A stretch of 64,000 nt of DNA. Source: Micropterix aruncella. Its lineage: Eukaryota > Arthropoda > Insecta > Lepidoptera > Micropterigidae. Below, one piece after another: positions 1 through 11,559 of the stretch. Under the pieces are notes generated by a model. That model had not been told where the DNA came from and did not search any database. It saw only the letters and a program-made list of their open reading frames with translations. The position numbers were made by a program, and so were the translations under genes. Within the stretch, counting starts at the first letter, position 1; the number at the start of each line of letters is the position of its first letter. Location: contig OX155962.1 of NCBI GenBank assembly GCA_944548615.1, positions 2,259,298 through 2,323,297 on the forward strand, read 5' to 3'.

Positions 1-720
1 TTGGATGCGTCTTTGCCTCTAAAATTTTAAGTAATGTAATTAATTAAAGAATATTAACTATCATGATATAGTTGTGGCAATATAAATTAATTTTAGTAAA
101 TTATAATCGGTTTGAAAACCATTGATAAATAGAAAATAATCTAATAATCAAAATTGCTGATCAAAAAAAGAGATCAATGTCTGTAGTCATAATTATTAAG
201 GCAATAATATGATGGTCATGAAAAAAGATAAGCGTATACTAAAAATATCTAAATTTAAATTAATTGTCAAATCTAGCAATTTAGCAGTCGTCGATAACAA
301 TAATAATAAAAATTACGCTCTTTGGCAAAGTTGATTATCATGAATTTTCCGTTCAGTTCCAAAGCAGCCAAATCACGAGCGAACGGCAGAAAAAGGTTAT
401 GGCATCAGTTTTCTGGGATGCGAGAGGGGTTTTGTTATCTGAAAAAATATAAATCTATAAAAATATCCCTAAAATATAAACTCTGAATATTGTAGCAACT
501 GGATCAATAGGTTGATAAAATTCGTATTATTATTATTATTAAAAAAGACCTGGTTTGCAGCAAAAACAAATCATCTTTCACCATGAAAATGCACGCGTTC
601 CCAAAAGTGTTTTGACGATTGCTAAATTGCCTGAGCGTCCACTGTATTCACCAAATTTCCTCCCAATGACTACAACCTCTTCAGAAACCTTAGCGATTCC
701 TTCGTCGAAAGCGTTTTTCG
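1..720. other. AT-rich stretch without a recognisable gene
   Basis: No long reading frame, RNA gene or element end was recognised. Short AAT/ATT triplet runs occur near 300 and 530; the latter may be the tail of a decayed retroelement. Confidence 0.5.
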
Positions 721-734
721 TAGAATTAAGAAGT

Positions 735-885
735 TATATTATAAATAGGATAAAACGAATTTGCCGCGAGCAGTTTTGTAGCACCCACCTTTTGGCGATG
801 TTGCAACCGCCGTTGTTCAGGGTCGACTAAAGTACTGGCCAAGGTAAACGATAGTAAACGACTTTTATCTACCCTGGACAACGGC
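735..885. repeat. Penelope-like element terminal repeat, inverted pair
   Basis: 735-831 is the minus-strand copy of the Penelope-like 3' terminal segment found complete at 45420-45523: the TATAAATAGGAT block, the CGTGAAGTTTGTAGCACCC block and the GCAACCGCCGTTGT block in reverse order. 867-885 restarts the same segment on the plus strand (CTACCCTGGACAACGG), so the two halves face each other with a short unrelated spacer. The right arm is truncated and followed by a doubled CGGGATACTCCTGCA motif. Confidence 0.7.
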
Positions 886-924
886 ACGGGATACTCCTGC
901 ACGGGATACTCCTGCTCTGAGTAC

Positions 925-987
925 ATTTTTTGCAAAATAAAAACCCTAGAACCGTCTGTGACGTTTCCCCATATCAGTATACCATAC
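925..987 (-). pseudogene. LINE reverse transcriptase C-terminal scrap
   Basis: The minus strand encodes YGILIWGNVTDG followed by SRVFILQK. This is the YGI-x-WG block just after the thumb of CR1/Jockey-group reverse transcriptases, also seen intact at 57467-58000. Only about 20 codons remain before similarity is lost on both sides, so this is a dead fragment and not a gene. The clade cannot be fixed from so little. Confidence 0.55.
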
Positions 988-1282
988 GTCATTTTCGAAG
1001 GAAACAGGCATGATAGGTAGTTATTGCAGCGATTTCGGCAGCTAAGTTTTTAGTCTTTTTAAGATTTTCCGAAATACTTCGCATTATTTTGCAAGTCTTC
1101 CGGAAAATCACTACAGAGATGGAATATGGAACCATATGGAATATGGAATATACCCCATGAATAAAAATCACTAACTCAAGTTAAAAATAACGTATTCCAC
1201 TTCTCGGCTACAAGCTTTTCGCGGAATCCTGTATGAATATATATGACCGAAACATTATTTGAGAGTTTATTTTGACAGTTTA

Positions 1283-1606
1283 CTAAACCTTTCCTTCCGC
1301 GGAAGATCGCCAATTTCTATCACACAAAAAAACAAATGACACAAATGGCAGCGGCGGAAGAGTAATTTGATATCTCTCGATCACAATTACATCGCAATTA
1401 CCATTGCACAATTCCACACACAGTGCTAGACTGGCATTAAAATACGAAGTGTATGTGGCGAGTGGTGAGCGTGTGGAGCATCCCGTTACGGCGGATAGTG
1501 TATGCTCGCACGCGAATCCCCGCTTTAAAAGATAATTGCCGGCACGAGCCAGTCGGGCAATTAGCTGAGTGGTTTCTAACAAGATGCACTGGGAGTCAAC
1601 TGATGA
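1283..1606 (+). other. candidate 5' UTR and first coding exon of a host gene
   Basis: A locally GC-richer island ends in ATGCACTGGGAG (start codon 1584) and runs 23 nt (Met-His-Trp-Glu-Ser-Thr-Asp-Glu) to a strong 5' splice donor, GTAAGT, at 1607-1612. No downstream exon was found, and the initiator and TATA positions are not obvious. A long open frame also exists on the minus strand through the same island, but it has no recognisable domain. The call rests on composition and the donor alone and could be chance. Confidence 0.25.
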
Positions 1607-1639
1607 GTAAGTGGATATAATGTAGAAATATTTGTATTA

Positions 1640-4600
1640 AGGGATGTAACGGTTCATCCTCGCTGAAAAGAAATTAAATTTAATGACTATTGGGTCCTAT
1701 TTAATTGCCGTTTTTTCACACTTGCCACTTGGAATTTCAAATTCAAATACATTTAATTCAAAGATTTGTAAATCCTTTTTAAAAATCAGTTATAGTCTGG
1801 CCAGAAAGAGTAGACCCTACGTTTCAGGGAAAAAATATTTATATTGAAACGCAGTTATATGAGAAGAGTAAGACTAAATAATCTCTAGGGATACCGTATC
1901 GATAATCTCTCAGTACCGTCTCCCAATAGGCGTATTGTACTCAGACTAGTGTTTCTGCTCCTTTACTGACTTTAGCACGTAATATACACGTTTGAATTAT
2001 TGTGAGCTTGAAAGGAAAAGAAAAAAAACGTTTATCGTGCCTTCGTTAAATAATCATTAATTTTGACTACGATTGAGACAGGTAGATACCAACAATTTGT
2101 GGTTAAACTATATGAAATGTCAAACAAAACATAACCTCAAAATGTACATAGAAGACAGTGAAAACGAGTTCTCTAGCTCCGCTTCGAATAGTTTTACTAA
2201 ACACTAAAGACACTAAACACGATACATTTTGTCACAAAGGACTTTTCCTTAATATACTATTAGTAACTTTATCTATGATTTATATGTCATTTGCAGAGAA
2301 GATGTTTATATATTATTTCCACAATTGTAAGTTATACTTTTGATCCCCTTACTTCACTACCATATCAGCGACAGTGATAATATTACCTTCCAGTGGGATA
2401 GGCTTCCAACACCTTGTCTAATAATTTCCCTCTGTATTTACTTCCTCAATGAAACAAATCTTCTCCAATTAATAATCCATATATTAACCCAAATGCATAT
2501 ATTAACAATTAACTTTATAAATTCTTCTATTTTAGTTTAAGTACTACTATTGTGAATTATATTTATTATAATGAGCGCCTAATTCACCACAAATATTTAC
2601 AATTTCTTCTTGAGTTATTTTCGATCGATCATTTGTCGATGACAACAATGGCTGCGTTCAGTCGATTGTTAATAAAATAATATTAATAATGATAATGCAT
2701 GAGTTTAAATCTCCGCCGTGAAATTCGACAATTAGATTCTAATCCCTTATTTACTTAAATATGTTCAATGTCAATTTATATTGAAACATGAATCGTAATG
2801 TTACATACAACAATAAAATTACTTATAACTAACATACTGTCAACTAGTCGATGGCGTTCCAGTGATATAATGAATTTAAATGACCGCAGTCGCTAATGCC
2901 CGATATAAACTACGACCTGGTTACCTTCCAGTCCACTGGTTGTCCATATGGTTTTCGTTCTATTATTTCTATTAATACTATTCCCTCCCCGTTATCCGTG
3001 GAACCCCATCGATCAGTCAAAACAAAAAACCTTAATACAATATAATCTACAATTTTCCTTATCTTTAAATTTAATCTAACATTCAGTATAATTCGAATGT
3101 TTCCTTAACTAGTTTCCAAATTAAGAGCACATTTATATAATGGCTGGTGTCTGAATCAATGGAGTTAGAAAGGCTAACTCTCTTCCAAATTAAATGAGAG
3201 TCTGTCTAGAGGTTTACCTCGTATAATTATCAACGACTCTTCCTGTCAATCGATGTTAAATGACTCATTTTTAGTTAACGTGCAAATATGTAGAAATCAC
3301 GCTTTTACGTTACTACTACTTATCATTTCTAATAATTTCCAACAAACCCCCCAAAACTCTAATATTTATAACCCCAAAAAATATACAACAATGACAATAT
3401 TGGTTGCTAGCTTCGGCCCAAATAATTAAATAACGCCAGCTTCGGCAAAATAAACTTACATATTTTTAGTACATCTTTGCCGACAATGACTCTCGGCTAT
3501 ACTTCCCCGTATTTACAGCTGCATTGCACAATTATGCACTTATAACTAAATGTCAATCTTCGATGTGTTGTTGCATTCCTAGAAATCTGCCATACCACGA
3601 CGAATGTCTTTTTAGAAACCCCAACCTCTTCGCTATCGTACTGCAATTCCAAGCCGTTACTGCGTTCTCGTCAATATTTTAATTGTATTTCACCGCTATG
3701 TTATGCACCTCCGAAGAACGCTCGCAATGTTGTGATATATTAATCTGACTTTGCCTCGTCCGCCATCTTTGATATAATTTTCGTATTGCAACCCGACGAA
3801 ATCTCGTACTTCTATTTTATTTGAAATGTTGGATTTTTACATGCCAACTCGCGTAGCTCTCTCGATTCACATTTTTAGCACTGGATTTTCAATTATTTGT
3901 TCGTTTTAGTGTCTTTGTAAAAAGCGCCTCAATGACGAGTGCGATAAAGCGTTTCTGTGATGTACGATCTGCACACTTTATACGAATTTAAATGAACTGG
4001 GCACTAAGATGCTTCACAGCATCTCAGTGCCCTTATTTTAAACTGTTTTATCCTCACATCTGAGCCCCAAGATATACTTTTCTTTCCCAAACTTTCGCAG
4101 CTTTAGTGCGTGCAACTAAAATTTCTTAATGGATGCCGGAAGCAACTTCTCCATCCCTTATATAACACCCCTATCGATATGACCTTTTTTTAATAATTTA
4201 ACCCACAACTATTGACTAATCAATCACAAAACGATCTGATTTATCTATTTTTCCGTTAATTAATGCTCTGCTACATTGCTAACAAGCGAATTTCTTAACG
4301 ATAATTCGTGCTTCTACTTCTACACATGATTTTAAGTATTTAATTTACGTATTATGAGAAATTGATGTTTCATATTCGGCGGGAAATCTTCATACTTTGA
4401 CCTGACCTTGCCGCCTTTCTTTCGCGTCGTTTCCGCTTTCGCATTTGAAAGCGAAATAATATAACTATTTTATTTCAATTTTATTTATTGCTAGTATTTT
4501 TATCTAGTAATTCCTTTATTTTAATTAAGTGTTTCTAAATTTCCTCAATTTAACTATTAATTTTTATTTTGACTGGCAATTATTCGGTGAAAATTCTTTT

Positions 4601-5140
4601 GGACATCATTGATTCTGCTTCCCTCACCGATATCGATTATGTTTTCCAATTTCTCTTAATAATAAATCAAATGTTCTATAAATGACTTTATCAATATTAC
4701 TATTAAATTCTCCCATAATTCCTACTATTTAATGAACCCCTTCTATAATTCTTTGAAAAACCAATCAGTCGACTTTTCCAGACCATAAGCATGCTTCTAT
4801 TGTCTATTTGTCAATTGTTGAATTTTACGTCAATTTTTTCGTAAAAATCTCAAAATATGCTAATTTCTTGCCAAATATTCCTGATTATCTATTTTTAAAC
4901 CCCTAATAATGTCCTTAACTCTCAAAACTATTCAAAACCCTTTATTTATGTAACGTTGACACTGCGCTCTATAGTTTAGCAAGTGACATTCTTCATCTGT
5001 CCGTTTTAGTTCCTAATTAAATCACTAGATGTCACTATGATCATTTTTTAAGTACAATTTAATTTTAAAATTTCGAATAATCTATTTTGCGTTTAGCTTA
5101 GAGCTGCTAAGCGATCATGTGATGATTTTCAGATCATTAC
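1640..5140. other. long AT-rich interval, no gene recognised
   Basis: Frames are short and none resembles a known family. The middle part (3400-3950) is pyrimidine-rich on the plus strand, and no repeat partner of it was found elsewhere in the window. Apart from the hairpin at 3999-4032 nothing structured was seen. It reads as intronic or intergenic DNA. Confidence 0.5.
3999..4032. other. 14-bp hairpin
   Basis: GGGCACTAAGATGC, loop TTCACA, then GCATCTCAGTGCCC: a 14-bp stem with one mismatch. It is too short for a normal microRNA precursor and has no obvious extension of the stem. It may be a foldback remnant or a structured element in a transcript. Confidence 0.45.
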
Positions 5141-5147
5141 AATTTAT

Positions 5148-5815
5148 GTCAATTTATTAACATTTGGAGATTTTAATAATTAGACAACTATTTACTTGAT
5201 ATTCTAAGATTTAAGGTACCCTATGACACTATCGGGATGATATAACGATTCTAACAATACCACGCACTTCTAAATCGGTTCGAGCGTTTAGAAGTTATCG
5301 CTCGAACCGATACCACTTCTTCAATACCAATTCTAACAAAACCACATACTTTTAAATCGGTTCGAACGATAACATCGGTTCGAACGATAATACGGCCCGG
5401 TGGCATAGTGGTTAGGTCGCCTGATCTTACATTGTAAGTTCCCGGGTTCGACTCCCGGTTGGGTCACCATTTTCCGTTGGAATCAAACTAACGGAATTGC
5501 ATTTTCAATTCTGTTGATCGAATGCAATAACAAGACACACACAGACATGTTACACGCACACATACATATAACACATCATAGTAGGGTTGGTTGTAAGAGA
5601 TTGTCATATGACAATAAACCCGCCCATTGTGACATTTTCACAGTAAAGAGTATGAACAAACAAACAAACAAACAAACTTCTAAACGCTCGAACCGATTTA
5701 GAAGTCTGTGGTATTATCAGAATTGTTATGTCATCCCCAGTATCATAGTGTACCCTAACTGTTCAAATATCAAGTAAGTAGTTGTCTAAATGTCCAAATA
5801 TTCAATATCAATAAA
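5148..5815. repeat. inverted-repeat element with about 140-bp arms carrying a SINE
   Basis: The left arm (about 5148-5293) and right arm (about 5685-5815) are reverse complements with scattered differences. Both contain GACAACTA-TTACTTGATAT, a GTACCCTATGA-type block and TTCTAAATCGGTTCGAGCG. The right arm is shared with 33070-33195, which follows a Helitron2/Helentron-like CCCAACAAAAAAGGAGTGTT end. The inner part holds direct repeats of ACATCGGTTCGAACGATA and then the SINE at 5394. Confidence 0.55.
5394..5680 (+). repeat. tRNA-derived SINE, best-preserved copy
   Basis: The head is tRNA-like. A perfect A box (TGGCATAGTGG, 5401-5411) and a perfect B box (GGTTCGACTCC, 5445-5455) lie 44 nt apart. 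A seven-pair acceptor-like helix forms between GGCCCGG and TTGGGTC. The body runs through ACGCACACATACATATAACA and GTAGGGTTGGTTGTAAGAGA to a (CAAA)n tail near 5660-5678. Related copies lie at 25890-26163 (minus) and 29823-29945 (tail part only). The intact internal promoter suggests this copy was made by RNA polymerase III transcription and could still be transcribed. The anticodon region is not a standard 7-nt loop, so it is not a tRNA gene. Confidence 0.85.
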
Positions 5816-6055
5816 TTATAAATAGGATAGAAAACGAATTTACTGCGTGAAATTTGTAGCACCCGACGTTTCGGTGACGTTGCAGCCGCCGTTGTCTAGG
5901 GTAGACTAGACAACGGCGGCTGCAACGTCACCCTAGTCTACCCTAGACAACGGCGGCTGCAACGTCACCGAAACGTCGGGTGCTACAAATTTCACGCGGT
6001 AAATTCGTTTTCTATCTTATTTATAATGTCAAACAACCGCGATAGTCTTCGATTT
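5812..6055. repeat. Penelope-like terminal repeats as a near-perfect palindrome
   Basis: 5812-5910 is the minus-strand copy and about 5935-6055 the plus-strand copy of the Penelope-like 3' terminal segment. Between them, about 24 bp of the GTCTACCCTAGACAACGG junction is repeated once more (5908-5931). No coding part is left. The plus arm ends in the family's usual AAACAACCGCGATAGTC block. Confidence 0.75.
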
Positions 6056-6179
6056 TATAGTTAATAAATTAACATAAATATATCGTGTTTAGTGTCAAAT
6101 GAAAGCTCTGTTGAGTACATACCGGTAATATACATGTACCTATATGGATATATACATAAACCACAAATATTTATACATA

Positions 6180-6289
<110 letters not shown>

Positions 6290-6752
6290 TACATAAACCA
6301 CATTAAAAACCGTAATACAAATAATTATAATTACAATAGTTCTTTTTCTGTACCGGCAGTCGTGGTTTTTATTCTTTTTAATATATTTACTTATCATCTT
6401 ATTTATAATTTTAAGCTACCGTGATAGGGGTAATATAAACTACCACAAAAATCGCATTATTCTACTACTCTCAGCGAAAAAGGAAAAACTCGCTCGACAT
6501 ACACTTCGGCGCTTCGACCGCCGCGGACAGTAACAGAATTGCAGCGGGACGTGACTGCATTAATTACAACGTTTATGCGAGGAATCGAGTTTATTGCACT
6601 ATCGAACGCGGGACGTACAGTTAGCGATACAAAAAACGATTGTCTGGTGGTGGTGAGCGGTATGCTTTTTACGTTAAATCACCGTCAGCGGGCTGCCGGA
6701 AAGTCGAGCGGAACGCGTAATCGGACGTGTGCTTCGATTGTCGAGATCCCTT

Positions 6753-7390
6753 GGGAGGTAAGGGGCACTTGCTGAGTTGGCCACGAAGACCCTTTCTGTT
6801 CAGGGTTGTCATACTCACGGGTCAACACCCATTTGACGGCCTTCACGCATGAAGTGCGAGCCTGGGTAGGACTCTGGCCTTATGGTTAGTTTCCCCTAGG
6901 AATCAACCTTCTGGCGCTTCTGGACGGTCTGCGCTCCGTGCGGCATAAGCCAATCGATTGCGCACTCTGACAGTCGGGGGAGTCTGGAAGCAGTACGGTT
7001 GCGGACCTTACGGCGACTGCTCTTGAAACGACCATCGGCTACCCGATCCTGGGTGAACAGCCGGGCAAAGGATGCCGTGGTCCGCGATAGATTCGGTATA
7101 CACCGTTTCACCGCTTCGTAAGGGAGAGGACCGCGCAAGCGACCTCGATCTCGTAACCAATCGAGAGACTGGAGTAATCTGGTCGCAATTGGAAGTAAGG
7201 GCGTGAGTGTAAGCCCGCTGGGTAACACTCCTGGCTATCTCGCGGTTAAGGCGTTGGCCTCTTACGGGTTTGTGGCGGAGCTTGACGGTGGGCTGTGATG
7301 TCTAAGTCTTCTGCGCTCACTCCAGGGAGATAGAACGACTAATCGTTAAAACTTCCTGAGGAGACGGGCTCGCCCGTTGTAGTTGACAAC
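6753..7390 (+). repeat. GCF family, subtype A, nearly full-length copy
   Basis: GCF is my label for an interspersed family clearly richer in GC than its surroundings. Subtype A begins near GCTGAGTTGGCCACGAAGAC. It continues through CTGGCGCTCCTGGACGGTCTGCG, TCGGGGGAGTCTGGAAGCAG, CTCTTGAAACGACCATCGGC, GGTCCGCGATAGATTCGGTA and GCGCAAGCGACCTCGA, reaches CTCGCGGTTAAGGCGTTGGC, and ends in a hairpin, ACGGGCTCGCCCGT, followed by TGTAGTTGACAAC. This copy lacks the AAGGTGGT block seen in others. Frames on both strands are similar between copies only because the DNA is similar, and they are broken differently in each copy. No reverse transcriptase, transposase or RNA polymerase III promoter is visible. 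Confidence 0.8.
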
Positions 7391-7489
7391 TCTAGTTGTC
7401 GAGATCCCTTCGTATATTTACTAGTACCTATTGGACCGGGATCCACGTGGATGGGCATTATGATCCAAATGTTAACGGGGGTGAGGAGG

Positions 7490-7898
7490 GAGGGTGTGGT
7501 CTGAAAACAGTCAGAAACGTTTCCTAAGCAGCGAAGGTAGTTGTTAACCTGATGTCAGCTACTCTTGAAACGACTCGTTGACCAGCCGATCCCGAGTAAA
7601 GGACGCCACTGTCCGCGATAAATTCGAACAAAATTACTGCTAACATCAGGTAGAAGCCGCGCAAGCGACTTTGAATATGCGACCAGACTGGAGAACAGAG
7701 AAATTCGGCAAAATCTTTAGCGAGGGCGTGAGGTCGGCCCGCTGGGTAATGCATTGGTCTCTATAACAGGCATGTTGGCGTAGCTAGACGGTGGGCTGTT
7801 TCGTCCTCAAGTCTCTACGTTCACTCCAGATTGAAAGAACGATCAATATTGTAATAATTTCCTAGGGTGAAGGGTTGGCCCGTTATAGGTGACAACAC
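7490..7898 (+). repeat. GCF family, subtype B, 5'-truncated copy
   Basis: It follows the 6753 copy head to tail. It starts inside the family at CGTTTCCTAAGCAGCG and keeps the subtype B blocks CGCGATAAATTCGAAC and GTAGAAGCCGCGCAAGCGAC. The end is degraded (CCCGTTATAGGTGACAAC). Confidence 0.75.
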
Positions 7899-8045
7899 AT
7901 CAGTATGGCATTGATAAATCTACCCATATAATAAATGCTAATATCAAAGACACGACATGACAAAACGACACAGTCAAACATCGCCTATTTACAAAGTGAA
8001 TATATAGTAAAAACGCATTTTTATAAACAAGCTTTTATAAAAATG

Positions 8046-8520
8046 CTCTGTTTGTAGCCAACCCTGGGTGCAGCAGCTATGTCATAGTGGAACTTAGAAC
8101 GAGCTATCATAATTGAATGCTATACAACATTTTGTGTTTGTGCTGTTGACCGTTGAAGAGTCTCCTCGTTGGAAGCCAACTCTGCGTGCAGCCCTGTCCC
8201 CGTGAAACTAAGAATGGGCTATCATAATTGAACGCGTATACAAAATTTCGTTTCTGTGCTGTTGACCGCTAAGGAGTACCGTTGTCGGGAGACAACCCTG
8301 GGTGCAGCAGCCATGTCATGTAGGACGGGCTATTAGAATTGAATGCGTTTACAAAATTGTGTATGTGCTGTTGACCGCTAAGGAGTACCGTTGTCGGGAG
8401 ACAACCCTGGGTGCAGCAGCCATGTCATGTAGGACGGGCTATTAGAATTGAATGCGTTTACAAAATTGTGTATGTGCTGTTGACTGTGGAAGAGTATCCT
8501 CGTCGGGAACCGAACCTAGG
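8046..8520 (+). repeat. tandem array with a 109-bp period
   Basis: Four to five head-to-tail units, each with CAACCCTGGGTGCAGCAG, GGACGGGCTATTAGAATTGA and GTGCTGTTGACCGCTAAGGA. The two central units (starting 8280 and 8389) are virtually identical over 109 bp. The outer units are longer and diverged. This is a small local satellite or minisatellite, with recent duplication at its centre. Confidence 0.9.
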
Positions 8521-8660
8521 TGTAGAAGCAGATCATGCTCACCATAAAAGAACATTGTCATCGGAACTGAACCAACATGTAAAACTTCGTAGGATAATAG
8601 GAAGTGGATTTAATTCAGCTTAAAATATTTGATCTAAACAAACTAACAAATATTGCAAGG

Positions 8661-8912
8661 TATATAAAAGCTGGTAAAAATGATAACATGATTTCACAAA
8701 ATCAATGAAGATGAGATGTCGCAGATAATGAAAATACTACTTTCGTTTAAACAAATTCCACAAAGTCTCGCGCAGCCGCGGGCGCAGATTTACGTATCTA
8801 CAACTACTCGTATAATCACGACTGGTAATACGGCGAATCAATTTACGAAAACAGCATCCTCCGGCGGTACTCTATTTAATATCAAAACTATAGACCTCTA
8901 GCAATAATAAAT
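8661..8912 (+). CDS. candidate compact transcription unit with a 61-codon frame
   Basis: A canonical TATA box (TATATAAAAG, 8661-8670) lies 46 nt before an ATG at 8716. The frame runs 61 codons to a TAG at 8899-8901, followed within about 10 nt by AATAAA. The predicted peptide begins MSQIMKILLSFKQIPQSL. It is basic and rich in Thr, Ser and Gln, with no cysteine, no clear signal peptide and no domain I recognise. Use of GCG, GGC and GGT codons differs from the flanking AT-rich DNA. It lies just downstream of the tandem array. All three signals are common by chance in AT-rich DNA, so this may be non-coding or part of an unknown element. Confidence 0.25.
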
Positions 8913-8914
8913 AA

Positions 8915-10060
8915 TGTAAGGTGTAATCATAAAGCGAGATAATCTTATAGCGTCCTTATACAATCACCAAATTACACGCCCGAGGGCAATGAATGCAATG
9001 CAGAACTGAGGTATTGTTCTAGACTGTAAGACTTAATGACAGTGATACAATTATAATGATACTGTCTGTGCGGAGAATGGCGAATTGGACTGTAATTAAA
9101 GCACGAGCACAAAAAGTGCAGTTAGTGATGGTATTAGAGCACAAGTAGTGACGATGTCTCTGTTAACTTCCCGGACCGCAGTGCTAAAATAATCGAGAAT
9201 AGTGAGCGGATTTGATTTGTGATCGAGAAATCGAGAAATCTTGAAATCGAATAAAGATCGAGTAGAATAGAGAGAGAGAGAGAGATTGCAAGCATCCATT
9301 AAAATACCAATACTATTCCTCTAGAAATATTTGAAAGGCAAAGGTGTGGTATGACACATATGTCATAACACATGCTGTGACATAACAAACACGTATATGT
9401 CATAACATAAAGCGTGGGAGATATATCTCCCAAGCTTTCCACAATCACCTTAGAAGACATCTTCATAATATTTGAATGGGGAGACTTAGGCGTGAGTGTG
9501 AATTATGATCTGCTCAACCAACAAACTTTACAGTCGACATTGTCCTTCTCGCAGAATCGTCCTAACAACTAGATACATACAACGACTGGAGATGCTCTCC
9601 AGTTTAAAAGTAAATCGCTTCCTATTTTTAATTAAACGATACCACTACACCCTCATCGCAAAAAGTGAAAGACCTAGCTCTATTATTATTATTATTATTT
9701 ATTCTGGACATGCAGATTGCTGATACTTCCAGATCAGATCTTGTAAAACTAGTCATAAACAATACTAACAAGCTTTTAGGTTCAAACAACTTAGCTTGAA
9801 CTAATTAATTTAATGGTACTACTTCTCTGTCAAATAACCTGTTCTTTCCTTTATTTTACCTTCCTTCTCCTATTCCCCTTATCCTAAAAGTTGGTAATAA
9901 CTACTCTTCAAACGTATCACTATAAATATTAATTGATGTGGTAGTAGATTCTTTTGTGGAAAGAAAGTCAACGTGTAAAGCTGTAGCAATATTAGACAGT
10001 AAAAGTTGCCGAGTTTACAGATTGAAGATGTGTGTACAGCCTGGATTGTGCGTTGTCTAC
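8915..10060. other. gene-free interval with GA and ATT microsatellites
   Basis: It holds a (GA)n run at about 9271-9287, a doubled TCGAGAAATC motif just before it, ATGTCATAACA-type repeats at 9355-9405, and an (ATT)n run at 9682-9700 that could be a LINE tail on the plus strand. No coding homology was seen. Confidence 0.45.
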
Positions 10061-10065
10061 ATTGT

Positions 10066-11170
10066 CTATATTAAGGTCACACAAAAAGGTAAGTTATTAG
10101 CAAATGGGTAATAAAGAGTGCACATGTAAAGGTTCTTTTTAGTCACAAAAAAATCACTTAGTATATATTTTTTTGTAAGTTTTTTTAAAATCATTAATCT
10201 CACATATTGGTGAGGAGAGGCGCTAATGCCAATTTTTCCCCGGCTCGGAAAATTCGTAGATCCGTGACTGCATTTGCATTCTATGGAGACTACGCGCTGC
10301 CCTAGGAACCCGAAGTGGCGATACGATACGTCAACGCGCACGACATTGAATTCGATATCGTCCTCGACCTGATGACCTAACTGATTTTGTTTCAGAATTG
10401 TCAGGATCTCGGAACTCGATATTTCCCGCGTGATTCCCACCCCGATATCGTGTTCAGATTGGCCGGGGTCGGCCGTTTAGCAGTGGGCGGCGTATGATCA
10501 ATTCGGACCGGGATCTGAGCGTGCTTTGAGCTATGGGCAATTCGGATCGCGTCATTTATGTATTAAATCGAATAATCTAATTTCTCTGCGCTAAATTCAA
10601 TTTTCAATCATCTTGGGTAAGAATAGTCGGTAATTATCGCTGAATGGGGATTTTTACTGCTATTTCCCCGATATCTCCTAGAGTCTAGAGCATTGACACG
10701 CAGACGACACCTTATGTGCTGTCGTTTATCTGTCGTTAACCTTACTGCTAACGATTTAAGGACTATCGAATCGCATCCAAAATCGCAAATATCGTCGAGT
10801 GATGACAATCGTGTATCGCATTGTCGCTTCAGAATCTGGGGGCTGACTTTCTTGTACAATGGAATAAATATAAGATATTGATACATGCGACTCGCTAGTG
10901 GCGAAAAGCGAAAAGCGGACTCTCGCTACTTCTTCAATAATCACCACCTTTTGATCCATCCACACGTGCGTGTTGCTTTCTCGACTATTTTTTAATCGAC
11001 TTTCAATTATGTTCGTACGCAATCGAACGCCCATCTATCATCGAGACAATCGATTCAGACGTCCCCCGTGCGTGACACACATATCTCTGACACTCCTACC
11101 TGCGTATATAGGAAAGCAAGCGTCATTATGCGGCTCTCTTTTGTGGTCGGCGGCACAGAAATAAATCGAT
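10066..11170. other. moderately GC-rich unrecognised interval
   Basis: A 124-codon open frame lies on the minus strand (10440 to 10066), rich in charged residues (SSEILTILKQNQLGHQVEDD near its start). It has no known domain and no splice evidence. A TATATA motif at 11105 precedes a locally GC-richer stretch. Single-copy host sequence, perhaps regulatory or UTR, is possible but unproven. Confidence 0.25.
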
Positions 11171-11559
11171 AGTAGACGAACCAATTTAGACTTCACTAGT
11201 TAGTCGGGCGTCTATTGAATAGAGTGAATGACCCGACTTTTCGACGGCCTTTGACGGAGGCGCGACCTCTCTGAAGGTAGCACAAATAATCTACTGTTTC
11301 GTGCCCTCTCTTTGTATTTCTGTCTAGCATAGGCCATAGCAAGAGCTTTTATGTGTCACAAACTATTCAGATTTTCAACAGTCTCGTTTCGCAGACAATA
11401 GTCTTTCATCCGATTTTATGTCATTTTTGATATGTTTCTCCGAACCAATAAGAATTTTCGCAGTACAAAAAAATAAATTAGTTGCAGTGAACGTTTGATT
11501 AAAATCCTGTAAGGCTAATAATTAAATCAGGCACTGTCAAAAACATTTCTTCGAATTTC

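Noticed and set aside
5394..5470. Functional tRNA gene
   Set aside because: Boxes and an acceptor-like helix are present, but the anticodon arm is abnormal, and the sequence continues into a SINE body with copies at 26163 and 29823.
6896..7228. Conserved minus-strand frame in GCF copies (also 37056-37400 and 52924-53184)
   Set aside because: The similarity is explained by DNA identity. Frames are broken by different indels in other copies and contain no known domain.
11100..11140. TATATA-based promoter
   Set aside because: No initiator at the right spacing and no coding exon downstream; TATATA is common in this DNA.
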